From positions 3,348,001-3,412,000 of the forward strand of contig OY294051.1 in NCBI GenBank assembly GCA_958510825.1: a stretch of 64,000 nucleotides of DNA. The letters are read 5' to 3'. Positions 10,471-22,140 of the stretch are shown in pieces. A program made the translations under genes and the position numbers. The stretch comes from Brachypterus glaber. Its lineage: Eukaryota > Arthropoda > Insecta > Coleoptera > Kateretidae. The stretch's first letter is position 1. Every line of letters begins with the position of its first letter. The notes below the pieces were generated by a model. It was not told the DNA's origin. It worked only from the letters and a program-made list of their open reading frames with translations, and did not search any database.

Positions 10471-11147
10471 AGTAGTTTGTTTATACTGTCAGTTCTGTCA
10501 GATCGTCGTTTGTTTCTGTTCATTTTTCGACTTCTACTGTGTTTTAATTGTTTTTTTGCTGCATTTGTTTATAACTTTAAACATGACCTGTATTGTTGCT
10601 TTATGAAGAGCAAAGGGTCAATCCCTGGTGTACTCAAAGTAGGTGAACAAAATCCCGAAACTGAAACACACCCCGAAAAATTCTTATAAAATAATTTTAA
10701 AAACTATTTCGACGTTTCTTCGTAGATATTTATTGTTTTTTTGTTGAATTTTTTACAATTTTTATTTGACACAAAACTAAGGTTAAAAATATTCGTCAAA
10801 AACAGCAATAGTAGTGCGCATGTGCAAGTTTATCTCAGATGCGCTAGGCACATTTATCACAGTATTCCGCAACGGCTTTGGAGGTCTTTCCTTGTCTATG
10901 GATAAATAGCGCACGGCCTTGTAATTAACCCCTTTCTTTAATTGAACAAACAACTATGAAATAAATTTAAAGAAAGTAAAACTATTATTAGAAATTCATA
11001 CATTATTCAACACAATTCAAATTGGTTACCTAATCCATTTAGAAGCATGATGCGAATGAAAGTTATTTATTTATCCTATTTCTAATTTTATTTATTTAAT
11101 AATAATTATTGTTTGAACAACATTTTATGCCATCACTGAAAATACTT

Positions 11148-11857
11148 TTTTTCACTACTAGCTTTAGAAAATACCATTATTTATCATAATAATTTTTTTT
11201 CTACGACTGCTTTAGAATGTAAGCAAATACACACACTTTTCAAACACAGAATGAATCCATTCTAGCTCTAGATACGGAATGAATATTCCGTATTTGGTGT
11301 TAGAATGAGCACATGTAGTGCCATCTCTTGTTTATAAAAGTAAAGAGAACTGTAGCAAAATTAGCAAAAATTAGCATAAAGTTTATTAGTTTTTCTTAAT
11401 ATTTGACAAGTTTTATCAATTTAGTTCAAAAAATTAAAACTGCTCTATCTATTGTTAAATATTTATACCTGATATCTGTCATAACAATCTGACATAACCT
11501 TCAATTTTTGCATTATAAGTTGTAAATATGTGCTAAAATTAAATAAAAATCTTTTTTAGTACTGATTTGATAAAATTATTAAATAACATTAATTGCTTTA
11601 TTTAAAAATATGCGTTTTGTGGCATTTACAATTATTATTATATTATGTTTTCACAAATTTTAAAAATATCAAAATGCCACCGACTAGAACTTTCAAGTTT
11701 CACTGAATAAATCAATTTATTCATTTGTTTTCAGAAATGGCGATTTCAAAGGCTACTTGTTTTTGGGCGGTTAATTAAGATGCAGCAAACATTTTAGTTT
11801 ATTATTGATAGAAAAATGTTAAATAATAAGAATAAATTCCAAGGTAGTGAAAAAAGT
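11148..11857. mobile_element. element with TTTTTTCACTACTAG inverted ends, copy 1
   Basis: CTTTTTTTCACTACTAGCTTTAG at the left faces AGGTAGTGAAAAAAG at the right. Inside, 11196-11625 matches 41540-41905. The right end continues into AATATATAAACCACGGTAGA, which matches one arm of the hairpin at 53831-53950. Its left border is repeated at 39291, where a CCCAGG element has split it. Confidence 0.55.
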
Positions 11858-11959
11858 AATATATAAACCACGGTAGAGAAGACTATTATAGCATCGCACT
11901 CTTATTTGGACTTAAAAACAAAATCTCTCTGTCGGTCTGTGTGTCCGAAAAGTTTGTCA

Positions 11960-12205
11960 CCACGATAACTCAAGAAGGCTTCGGGCTAAAGACTTCAAAT
12001 TTGGACCACAGATTGATTATCCGAAGTTCTAGGCTGGGATTGTTTTTCGTAAAAATAGGGGAAAGTATTATTTTGTTGGCAGCACGATAACTCAAGAAGG
12101 CTTCGGGCTAAAGACTTCAAATTTGGACCACAGATTGATTATCCGAAGTTCTAGGCTGGGATTGTTTTTCGTAAAAATAGGGGAAAGTATTATTTTGTTG
12201 GCAGC
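11960..12205. repeat. tandem duplication, 2 x 123 bp, containing the GATAACTCAAGAA motif
   Basis: CACGATAACTCAAGAAGGCT at 11960 recurs at 12083, with apparently identical sequence through GTATTATTTTGTTGGCAG. The unit contains the widespread GATAACTCAAGAACGC-type motif found at several other loci here. Confidence 0.8.
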
Positions 12206-13078
12206 ATAATTTTTTTGTCTACAATTTTTATGTTATATTAATATTCAATAATTTAATTTAAATTCAAATCTATATTTAAAAACTATCAAAATGTCAACAT
12301 TAATATATTCAAAAAAGGAAAAAGTCCAAACCACTTTTAATTTCATTAAGTTGCAGGAATGTTAATTTATTTTTAAACAACACTTGTACTTTTATTTAAT
12401 GTTTATTTTTTCTATTAAATCGTTAAACGGTTCAACTATGTTTATTGTTGTCTGTGTAGAAAAGATGTTATAAATTATATATTTTATGACAACAAATAAA
12501 AACACAGGATCCGCTAGGATACAAGGTTTTTCCATTTTTTTTTGTAAGCTTATTGTAAAACAAGCCGTAAAGATATGTGATGCTACGCATTCCATTATAT
12601 ATTATTCACAGTAAAAGGTATATTGCATTTACCCAAACACAAAAAAAAATAAAAAAATAACATTTTGAAAAAAAAATTTTTCAAAAAAAAAAACATTTGA
12701 AAAAACAAGCTTCTTAATTTTTTTTCTAGGACGATTTTTGAATTTTGAAAAAATACTCAAGATTTTGCATATGCACAAATATTTTGTACGGAGACCCAAA
12801 CATTGGCATAGAAAAGAAACCTTTCATATTTTTATAATATTTTTCTCAACGAAAGACAGGTCTGCGTTATTATTTATTGCTTATTTAAAATTTTCAACGT
12901 TTTATAAGCCAAAAACTGACATCCGCGAAATAATTATGTCTATCAGTCTGTCCGGTTTTTTGCCTGGAAAAATTTACGAACGATAACTCGAGAACCCTTT
13001 CAGACAAAGACTTTAAAATTTTTATTATTTAAAACCTTGATTTTTATATAACTATATAGTGGCAAGTATTGTTTTATT
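12206..13078. other. no gene seen; one decayed GATAACTCGAGAACCC motif
   Basis: A/T-rich sequence with poly-A runs near 12640-12700. Positions 12940-13015 hold a decayed relative of the GATAACTCAAGAACGC motif (minus orientation). Open frames at 12392-12595 and 12738-12986 lack coding character. Confidence 0.35.
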
Positions 13079-13104
13079 ATTCCATTAATTTATTTTCAAA
13101 TCAT

Positions 13105-13177
13105 CGTACAGAGTTATAATAGTAGACTGACAGTTTCGGGCTGCTGGTCCTCTTCAGACAAAAGTCATCTCTGTACG
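13105..13177 (-). ncRNA. hammerhead-ribozyme-like motif (left arm)
   Basis: On the minus strand: CGTACAGAG pairs perfectly with CTCTGTACG as an outer stem. Inside are CTGAAGA (fits the CUGANGA core), a GGACCAGCAGCCC stem-loop, GAAAC, and TGTC providing a GUC cleavage triplet, followed by AGTC, which can pair with an upstream GACT. The order matches a type I hammerhead with a minimal third stem. Confidence 0.5.
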
Positions 13178-13367
13178 CTTATAGAGAAAACAGTCCCTGA
13201 CCTTACTCGCAAAAGAAGTAAAGGCATTAGATTGATGTATACTTGTGCGCCATCTATTGCTATATGTAGACAACTACTCATACTTCTCCTAGTCTAGCAC
13301 AAGTATACATCAATCTAATGACTTTACTTCTTTTGTGAGTAAGGTCAGGGACTGTTTTCTTAATCAG

Positions 13368-13442
13368 CGTACAGATTTGACTCCTCGTACTGAAGAGGGC
13401 CAGCAGCCCGAAACTGTCAGTCTACCAATATCACTCTGTACG
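13368..13442 (+). ncRNA. hammerhead-ribozyme-like motif (right arm)
   Basis: The order is the same as in the left arm: CGTACAGA/TCTGTACG outer stem, CTGAAGA, then GGGC-CAGCA-GCCC as a perfect 4-bp second stem, GAAAC and TGTC. The bases next to the core are not all paired, so activity is uncertain. Confidence 0.5.
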
Positions 13443-13599
13443 ATGATTGATGGAATAATAAATTAATATTTTTATAATTTTGTTTAAAATTAAAAAATTT
13501 TGTCCTTACTAATTCTACGTCTAACCACACGTTAGTGGTACTATGTGCTTGAGACACACAAGTCTTCAACTTGCTATCATTCAAAGTCTCCAGACTAGG

Positions 13600-13830
13600 A
13601 GAGGTATGAGTAGTTAACCACATCTAGCAATAGATGGCGCACAAGTCTACATCAATCTAATGACTATATTCCTTTTGCGAATAAAGTCTAAAAACGTTTT
13701 CTTAATCAGCGTGCAGAGTTGACTCTTGGTACCGAAAAGGGCCAGCAGCCCGAAACTGTCAGTCTACCAATATCACTCTGTACGATGATTGATGGCATAA
13801 TAAATTAATATTTTTATAATTTTGTTTAAA
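13600..13830 (+). repeat. partial copy of the same arm with a decayed ribozyme core
   Basis: It matches the right arm of the foldback from GATGGCGCACAAGT through TTGATGGCATAATAAATT. The core reads CCGAAAA instead of CTGAAGA (13710-13784), while the second stem GGGC/GCCC and GAAAC-TGTC are kept, so the catalytic strand is broken. Confidence 0.7.
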
Positions 13831-14474
13831 ATTAAAAATTTCTGTCCCTAGTATTGTTTTGTTGAAAGACTTCCAATGGAAGTAGTATTTTAAAAGTTAT
13901 TAGGAAAACGAATTATGCTACCTTTGCAGCAATTTTATAATAGGTTAAAGATAATGGCATATTAAGGAGTCGAACAAAACATCAATTTACCTTAATGCCA
14001 AGTACGATTTGTTGTAATTGAACGACAGATTATAATGTTTTCATATACACTACACAACATTTTTTACCTCCCTTGGACACACCTCAATTTTTACCAATAT
14101 AAGTCCCGGCCAAAAACTTTGGATATGTTCAAATTTAAAGTATCTCAAAGCGTTCTCAAGTTATCGTGGTTACAAATTTTCCTGGAACGACAGACAGACA
14201 AACCGACATTTAGACAGGACAAATAATCTTTTATGAACATAAAATGTCAAAAAATGTAAAAATAGAAATCAAAAAATCAATAAAAATAAAAATATAAAAT
14301 CCGCGCAGAGTCTGAATTGATGCTCATTGGTTTCTTGTTTTAGAATAAACTTTAACTTTTTATAGAACTAGTAGTTTCGGGTTTTAACCGTGTTGATGGA
14401 TTATTACTATAGTAGGTACCACCCGCTCAGGTAATGTAAAATTTTATTTTAGTAGAACATTATAAATACAAAAA
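13831..14474. other. no gene seen; one GATAACTC-type motif and a foldback fragment
   Basis: 14125-14220 contains TCTCAAAGCGTTCTCAAGTT followed by ATCGTGG and GACAGACAGACAAACCGAC, a copy of the dispersed motif. 14361-14415 is a fragment of the foldback arm found complete at 14841. Confidence 0.45.
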
Positions 14475-14815
14475 AATAATTTTATCCAATACATACAGAT
14501 AATAAGACAATTACCAGCTTTATTTTAAATAGATAAACTTAATAATAACACCCGCGTGGCTTTTACTTTATTGGGTGGATAATTATTTATTTTACCCACT
14601 CAACTGTCACTTGTCAAATTATTTTCTTGTAAATGTCATTAAAATTTTTAATAAAAATATGAATTCCCAAGCTATTTATTGGATAAAACCTTGTATGGCA
14701 CTCATGGGTAAACCGATATTGCCCTCTCGAAAATTAACCTGCTTGGCTGACGCCTCGCAGGTTAATTTTCTCATGGGCAATATCTTACTTTACCCACTAG
14801 TACCATAAATAATTA
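14475..14815. repeat. third copy of the 5' window repeat
   Basis: From TTATCCAATACATACAGATA through CCCACTAGTACCATAAATAA it matches the repeat at 177-512, including the hairpin at 14706-14795, whose inner stem GAAAATTAACCTGC/GCAGGTTAATTTTC is perfect. Confidence 0.85.
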
Positions 14816-14840
14816 TTATTATGAGTTAAACAAAGTTTAA

Positions 14841-15053
14841 TTTTTTATAGAACTAGTAGTTTAGGGTTTTAACCGTGTTGATGGATTATTACTATCCGAC
14901 GTTTCGTGTATTAATACTAGAGACATCTTCAGGGATACTGATACTTCAGTTTGGACTTTTTTGGACTAAAGATGTCTCTAGCATTAAAAGACGAAACGTC
15001 AGACAGTAACAATCCATCAACACGGTTAAAAGCCTAAACTACTAGTTCTATAA
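14841..15053. mobile_element. 213-bp foldback with CTGAAGATGTCTC...GAAACGTC arms
   Basis: TATAGAACTAGTAGTTTAGG at the left faces the complement near TAAACTACTAGTTCTATA at the right. The arms include GTTGATGGATTATTACT and ACGTTTCGT. The left arm contains an intact hammerhead-like core and the right arm a decayed one (CTAAAGA). Confidence 0.75.
14893..14937 (-). ncRNA. compact hammerhead-ribozyme-like motif
   Basis: Minus strand, 45 nt: TATCC, CTGAAGA, a stem closed by TGT and ACA with a bulged C, then GAAAC, GTC and GGATA. TATCC and GGATA pair perfectly and abut the core exactly as stem I of a hammerhead should; CTGAAGA fits CUGANGA, GAAA is present and GUC is the cleavage triplet. The second stem is weak, so this may be inactive. 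Confidence 0.5.
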
Positions 15054-16295
15054 ATGTGTCTAAAAATTATTTTTAAACCACTGGATCCCATCAATTTTAT
15101 CTCGTCTAATATTGTGACAAAATTATAAAGAAATAGTAGTTTTATACATTTTTCAGATATCTTGTATCGACGAGAACAAACAAGAAGTTTTTTTAAATAA
15201 GGAGCATTTTATATAGTGCAGTATATGTAAAATATTCTAAAATTATGGGAGCTATTACACTTAAATTTTGTTGGATAGTGTAATAATTTATAGGATTCTC
15301 AGATTATTTAAACATTAATGACTATTGATATTACATGTATGTAAAAAAATGTTTATAATTTTTTTCACATGCATTGTGTTAGGTTAATTGAAATATTACT
15401 AATATTTATAAACTATTTGTGTACTCACAACCCAAGAGAACCTTGGTGGTCAGTTCAAAGCATAAACTTGGACTTTTTGAAATCTTTAAAATGGTGTAAC
15501 TGAGTATTATAATAGAGTTTTCAACGTAAATTTATTTCTCTTGAGTTACTTATAAAGATCATTTTAAGTAATTTAAGTAATTATGGCCTGCCTACCTATG
15601 ATAAAAACTAAAATACACCGGCTTATTTTTATTTTTTACTTTTTAGAGACAGAAGTCGGTTGATTTTTTTTGCGAAAAGTTTTTATTAATATAACTTCAA
15701 ACAGACAATGATTTCTGACTTGAGTATGTATTTAATTTAATTACTAATATCTACTGGACAATTAAATGAATGATTTTTTTTTTCATTGTAATAATATTTT
15801 TATCATTTAATTTTTAATTTGAAAATTTCCGATAAATGTTGCAAAACAATAATTATTTATTGCAAATTACTTGAAGGTGAGATAATAAGATTGAATTAGT
15901 CAATAACTTAGTCCCCGGATTTAAAATTAGTATTTCCAACAATAAAAACTTATGTTTATTAAAGTGCTCCTTGAAAACTTGATTTTTGTAAAGAAGGGTA
16001 TCGTTTTAAATTGGAGTTTTGGGCTAAATAAGAAAAATTCGTTTTTGTTTAAAAAAGTGCAAAATGATGAAAAGAAATGATAAAAAACTTGTTATTTGTT
16101 AATAAAGAAAAATATGAAAAAAAAAATTAAAAACTCAGGATTTATTTGTTATCGTAAACCTGACAACATCGCATTATTCTTGGAATAAATGTGACTATCA
16201 TATTGAAAAAAGCAATATTTTTTGTTTATCTAAAAACCAACATAAATACATTTAGGTAGAATGTATAATAAAAACACCGTACAATATTAATTAAA
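15054..16295. other. AT-rich interval without recognised features
   Basis: No coding-like frame and no repeat recognised elsewhere in the window. Confidence 0.35.
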
Positions 16296-17031
16296 TACAG
16301 CCTGTTCCAAAACTCGCGTACCGAAATTTAAGAGGTGATTCTACATCCAAAAATATGAAAAAAAGTTTCTATAAAGGTTGGTCCGGAAATGAGCCCTAAG
16401 GGAGCTACGGCCCTTCGAAGATGACGTATTGAATGGGGAACAAAAAAAAGCACCAATAAAATTTTAATGCTGCAGGGTGATTCTTCATTTAAAACTGAGC
16501 AAAAAAGTATTATACACCAAAACACCTAAATTTAATATTAAAGGAGTAATAGCCTTTTAAAAAGTAACGTTTTTGGTGGCACAAAATGTTACTTCCTCTT
16601 AATTGCATTTTGTTTTGGTAACGGTTGCTCCTACAGTGTTACACTATATGATATTTTATATGTATTTTTACTCTAGAAATCTATATTTTTTACAACAAAT
16701 CCAAAAAACATACACATAGAAAAGTTTGGGGCAAAAATGTTTTAAACCTCATATATTTTGTCCGTCTGGGCACGCCTCTGGATGAATAAAAAAAATTAAT
16801 TAACATAAACTTATTGCCCTTATTAATACTAGTATACATGCAAAAGCTCGCCGCTCTAGCTTAAACGGTACCAGAGTTATTAATTAAAAACCTTATTTTT
16901 ATTACAATTTTAAAGGGCCCTAGATCCCTTAGGGCTCATTTCCGGACCAACCTTTATAGGAACTTTTTTTATATTTTTGGATCTAGAATCACCTCTTAAA
17001 TTTTGGCATGCCAGTTATGGATCACCCTGTA
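16296..17031. mobile_element. TACAG foldback element, copy 2 (complete)
   Basis: It runs from TACAGCCTGTTCCAAAACTC to ATCACCCTGTA with TA at both borders. The outer 40 bp of the two ends differ, but the next ~80 bp (TTAAGAGGTGATTCTA through GAGCCCTAAGGGA) are inverted copies of each other. There is no transposase frame. Confidence 0.8.
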
Positions 17032-18001
17032 TATTCATTTTTAAATACATACTTTTATTTAATAATAAAAGTTATAAGTCTATGTGTAACTTTTTCATAA
17101 CCTAGTTTTAAATCATATCATGGAAATAAACTAATTTATCATGTTGAAAGCCACATTAAATTACTTGTCTTGGGTAACACTGTCATGGAACTAATGCTTT
17201 AGGTTATCGACGATAACTTATCGTTGAAGCTGCTGGTTTGCTTACATTGTTATTATAGTATAAATACCTCAAAAATAACTCCATAATCGTACTGAAACTT
17301 AAGAAACTAGTCACAAAAGTCCAGCCTAATTACATATTGAATTACAGCATATTAAATCCGTAAAAAATAATAATACACAACAAAATATTTTAATTTTATA
17401 GTAAGAGAACACAACACAGATGCTTTGGCCCCACTGTAGTAGTTAATGTGCAAAGTTATTTTTATTTTGACGAGATGACATTTTTCATTTAAAGTTTCGT
17501 GCAATGTTGCTAAATCGTACATTGACATACGCCATTCGCGCTCTCTTCTTTCCGTCAAGAGTTATAAGGCGTGCGTGCCTACATCGGGCCTCCCACTTGC
17601 ACACACATTCCAAACATATTTCCCGTAGCCACAGATCCGTGCGTCAAACTATACATTTGTTGCCTTAAATATTTGACTGCCATATAAGTGATTCTGGTAA
17701 CCTCTGGTTGAGGCAATCAGATTGTTTATTTCCTTGTCGATATTTTATTAAATTATGGAGATAAGATTTCAATGAAAGAGTGCTGTTTGGTCTACAGAAA
17801 AAAAAATAATTGTAAAAAATGTTTTTACAAATAGTTTTACATATACGTATTAGGTAAATTCACTTTCATTCCTCTTTATATATAGTCATATATAAACACT
17901 TTTTAATGTTTTTAATAGCTATAGTTATTTCGATACAAAAACTTTATTTTATTATTAAATGCATACATAAATATTATTAGGTTTCTAAATAAATAGTTAT
18001 T
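17032..18001. other. no gene assigned; GC-richer patch at 17540-17720
   Basis: The patch includes CGCTCTCTTCTTTCCGTC and ATCGGGCCTCCCACTTGCAC. It lacks the repeats that surround it and could be a promoter or untranslated exon, but no frame with recognisable motifs supports a gene on either strand. Confidence 0.3.
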
Positions 18002-18101
18002 TATATACCAAGGGACTAAACTGCATTTCTGTTTCCCTCGCTCGCTACGCTCGCTAATGCAGCGGGACTAAAACAGCCAAGTTTAGTCCTGAGGTATATA
18101 C
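18002..18101. repeat. hairpin with GCTCGCTACGCTCGC loop
   Basis: TATATACCAAGGGACTAAACT pairs with AGTTTAGTCCTGAGGTATATA. The GC-rich loop CCCTCGCTCGCTACGCTCGC stands out. It is followed by CACTATTTTTTGCAG, similar to the TTTTTTCACTAC tract beside the hairpin at 2934. Confidence 0.7.
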
Positions 18102-18135
18102 ACTATTTTTTGCAGGACCAAACGTAATTTAGGTA

Positions 18136-19496
18136 CCCTATGAAAAATGACCAATAGAAATCAAATACAAACCAATAGAAATTTGTATTGGTTTTTATTG
18201 GTCTCTATTGGTTTTATTGGTCTTTATTGGTATTAAAATTAAACTCTATTGGTTTATTGGTCTGTGTTGGAAAAAATTTTTACTGGTTATTACCAATACA
18301 AAACGTATTGGTCTGTATTGGTTCTTTTCCAAAATATATGTTATTTTATTGGTATGTATTGGTTTAAATTGGATATTATATTTATTGGTAAATACCAATA
18401 CAAAACTTATTGGTCCGTATTGGTTTATTTAAATATTTTTTTTAATATATATTGGTATCTAATGGTTTATATTGGACTTTATATTTATTGGTAAGTACCA
18501 ATACAAAAACCTTATTTTTGTATTGGTTTGTATTGGTTTATATTTGACCAAATATCGATATTATATTTATTGGTAAATTCCAATACAAAAACTTATTGGT
18601 CTGTATTGGTCTTTTTTAAATATTTTTTTTTATATTGGTATCTAATGGTTTATATTGGATATTATATTTATTGGTAAATACCAGTACAAAAACCTTCTTT
18701 TTTGTATTGGTTTATATTTGACGAAATATCGATATTATATTTATTGGTAAATACCAATACAAAAACTTATTGGTCTGTATTGGTCTTTTTCAAATATTTT
18801 TTTTATATTGGTATCTAATGGTTTATATTGGATATATATCGGCTATAAAAAATGTCTTCTCTACCTTGGTATATAATTACTATTATTATTTAAAAAAAAA
18901 ATAGTTAACAAATCACATGACTTTTAAGTTTGTTTGTTGCATGTGATTTTTTTGCAGCAAATTGTATATGACCTATATGGGTCATATATATTCGAAAAAT
19001 ATTGTACTGGAAAATTCCAATTGAATCTGACATATATAACGTTGTATTGGTTATTTCCAATAAGATACATTTTATCTTTATTGGTCCGTATTGGTACATT
19101 ATTGTACCGGTAAAATCCAATATAAACCAATATACCAACTTCTACAAATTATATTGGTAATTTCCAATAAGATACATTGTATGCCTCTCTATTGGTCTGT
19201 ATTGGTCTCTATCGGTTATTTTATTGGAAAGCCCATTATAAACCAATAGAAAACGACTTACACAAGATTGTATTGGTAATTTCCAATAATACGTTTTTCG
19301 AGTCTCTATTGGTTTTTTTTCGGTTTGTATTCGGTTATTGTACTGGTCTATATTGGAGTTTACCAATAGAAACCGACTTACGTAAGTCGTTTTCTATTGG
19401 TCTGTATTGGTATATACCAGTTCAATAACCGAGTACAAACCTCAAAAAAACCAATAGAAAATTTCTTCTGTTCTCTATTGGTCATTTTTCATAGGG
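18136..19496. mobile_element. 1.36-kb element made of TATTGGT/ACCAATA motifs
   Basis: CCCTATGAAAAATGACCAAT at the left is mirrored by ATTGGTCATTTTTCATAGGG at the right. The interior is packed with dozens of TATTGGT or ACCAATA heptamers, many paired as short palindromes, and larger direct repeats (TTTATTGGTAAATACCAATAC recurs several times). The flanks are TAGGTA on both sides, so the target duplication is somewhere between TA and TAGGTA. Open frames inside simply read the repeats. Confidence 0.75.
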
Positions 19497-20196
19497 TAGG
19501 TAGATAAAATTAAAATTAAAAACCACGCGTCTAAAATCGGTTGTTTTATTTTCGTAATTTAATCAAGATGCCTGTAAATTGCGAAAAGTCAGTTTCATGG
19601 CTATCGCGATTTCAATTGTTTTTTAACAAACGTCAAAAAATGGACGAAGATGATAAATTTTAAGTTATGTATAAATTGTTATAACAATTTTATTTTTAAA
19701 GGTTTTCTTTGTTAAAATCAAATAAATTGGTTTGAATCGCTAATTTACTACAAAACACCACCAAACCTAACTTTAGAACCAGCAAAGCACATAGTAGGTA
19801 TAATATTTTAATATTATCAAGGTCGCCGTGATTTTTATTCCCTAGGGAGAAAAACGGCAAGTTTAGTCCCGAAAATGAAAGCGTAAAATTAGGTTTTAGT
19901 CTTGGTCGTGCAAAAAGGTTATTTTTTATTATTTTTTCGTCCTAATTTATTATAATTGTTAATCTGCCAGGCAATAATCAAAATGATAAAAAAACAATAT
20001 TCTTGGTTTGAACATACATTGAGAGATCGTACCGTAGTAAATACTAAACGTTTTGCTTATATGGAACCAAACGAAAGTTTAGTACAATTACCAGTGTACG
20101 TTTGTGTGTGTGTATTGATATATTACTTTTAATTAATTTTTTGGATATATCAACTAAAAAATGGTTGGGGCAGTTGTTTTAGAATTTTTGTGGATA
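19497..20196. other. no gene seen
   Basis: Contains CAAGTTTAGTCCCGAAAATG near 19858, resembling the stem of the hairpin at 18002. Otherwise nothing recognised. Confidence 0.35.
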
Positions 20197-20871
20197 TACA
20201 GGGTGATCCCTAACTGGCATGCCAAAATTTAAGAGGTGATTCTAGATCCAAAAATATAAAAAAAGTTCCTATAAAGGTTGGTCCGGAAATGAGCCCTAAG
20301 GGATCTAGGGCCCTTTAAAATTGTAATAAAAATAAGGTTTTTAATTAATAACTCGGGTACCGTTTAAGCTAGAGCGGCGAGCTTTTGCATGTATACTAGT
20401 ATTAATAAGGGCAATAAGTTTATGTTAATTTATTTTTTTAATTTATCCAGAGGCGTGCCCAGACGGATTTGTTGTAAAAAATATAGATTTCTAGAGTAAA
20501 AATACATATAAAATATCATATAGTGTAACACTGTAGGAGCAATCGTTATCAAAAAAAAATGCAATTAAGAGGAAGTAACATTTTGTGCCACCAAAAACGT
20601 TACTTTTTAAAAGGCTATTACTCCTTTAATATTAAATTTAGGTGTTTTGGTGTATAATACTTTTTTGCTCAGTTTTAAATGAAGAATCACCCTGCAGCAT
20701 TAAAATTTTATTGGTGCTTTTTTTTGTTCCCCATTCAATACGTCATCTTCGAAGGGCCGTAACTCCCTTAGGGCTCATTTCCGGACCAACCTTTATAGAA
20801 ACTTTTTTTCATATTTTTGGATGTAGAATCACCTCTTAAATTTCGGTACGCGAGTTCTGGAACAGGCTGTA
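20197..20871. mobile_element. TACAG foldback element, copy 3 (inverted)
   Basis: It is the reverse orientation of copies 1 and 2: TACAGGGTGATCCCTAACTG at the left and GAACAGGCTGTA at the right. The subterminal blocks are fully preserved. Confidence 0.8.
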
Positions 20872-21379
20872 TATAATTAAAAAAAAATGAAATCAAAATC
20901 AAATACATAAAATAACCGACTTTTAAGTAAAAGGCTACCCGGATTTAGCGATAAAAAATCCGGTTGGAAACAAATATGTCAAGTACTAACCACTTTGCAA
21001 ATTTAAAATGTCTTTTGACGTAATACATATCTTTTTAATTAAGAATTTTGATTAAAATACGATTAGTACAGTCATTTAAGGTGAAAAAAGGGGTAAACCT
21101 CGGAATGAAAGATACCAAGCTATAAACTTGTATAAATCTTTGTTTTGACATTCTATAAGTTAGCTCAAAAGTCTCATAGAATCTCGTGTCCGCCTCAAAA
21201 GATATTCAAGGTTAAATGTCGCAAAAACCGTGTTTTTGTAATTATCTTGTTTTCTTTGCTTCAAATGAAATTTTGAGTTATCATCAAAGTTGTAGAGATT
21301 AAAATTCTCTACAAATTGGTATAATGCAATATTTTATACAATTAACCGTTCTCGAGATAGAGTGCTTATCCGTAAATTT
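20872..21379. other. no gene seen
   Basis: AT-rich sequence with a short CCCGGATTTAGCG stretch related to repeats near 22100 and 22580. Confidence 0.3.
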
Positions 21380-21509
21380 GATAACGTTAGGTCAACTGTG
21401 GAATTCAATACACAGTACAGTTTATAAAGTTAATTTACTAAAAATATTATATTTATTATAGTTATAAACTGTACTATGCATTTGATTCCACAGTTGACCT
21501 AGCGTTATC
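21380..21509. repeat. 130-bp palindrome
   Basis: GATAACGTTAGGTCAACTGTGG faces CCACAGTTGACCTAGCGTTATC, and ACAGTTTATAA faces TTATAAACTGT, with few mismatches around an AT-rich centre. Confidence 0.7.
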
Positions 21510-22140
21510 ATATACTGTGCAGTCCAAAAGTCAACAACCCACCCCTCTTAACCTCTGAACCAGTTGAGATATCGACTTTAAATTTGAAACACTTAAATAA
21601 GACTCGGGAAAAAAGTTAATGACTAAGAAAAAAGTCCTTACCTATTCGTGAAATATACAACTTTTGTATTTTGAATTCATAAAATATACAACTTCTATTT
21701 TGGACCAATCAAGTACACAACTTTTCAAGATGATAAAATCTACAACTTATGTTTTGGATCAATGAAATATACAACTTTTCAAGATGAGTGTGCGGGGCGC
21801 CCCCCTCATCCCCCCATAGCTACGGCCCTGCCAGTAACTATATGAGACATTATCAATGATAAAGGATGAGACCCAAACACTGGTATAAGAGGCAAACCTT
21901 TCAAGTTTATTTCCCAGTGTTGGTTTTGAACCAGAATGCTAAAACGTGTTTTTTTTGTCAAAGGTTTAAAGAAATTTTTTGGCTACTTACCGAAACTTTA
22001 TGTCCATGTCATATGTATGTGTAAAAATAGTGAAAAACTAAAAATTTATAACGTTAACATTAATGCTTATTTACAATTTACAATTTACAAGATTTAAAAA
22101 TAAGATTACCCGGATTCTGAGTTAAAAATATCCAGTAAAT
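21510..22140. repeat. degenerate repeats of GAAATATACAACTTTTC type
   Basis: Between about 21640 and 21785 a 40-50 bp imperfect unit recurs four times (AAATATACAACTT...TTTTGGA). The remainder holds nothing recognised. Confidence 0.5.

Larger units (their letters stand above)
13079..13465. mobile_element. foldback element carrying a ribozyme-like hairpin in each arm
   Basis: Arms of about 180 bp face each other. They share CATCGTACAGAG, GACTGACAGTTTCGGGCTGC, GTCCCTGACCTTACT and GCATTAGATTGATGTATAC in mirror order. A partial third arm lies at 13540-13830, including AATAGATGGCGCACAAG. The arms contain the hammerhead-like cores listed separately. Confidence 0.75.

Noticed and set aside
17540..17720. 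GC-richer patch as a possible gene start
   Set aside because: No frame on either strand continues into a recognisable protein and no splice pair supports an exon; left as unassigned.
18208..19428. Several frames rich in YWSVLV-like repeats on both strands
   Set aside because: They are translations of the TATTGGT/ACCAATA motif array.
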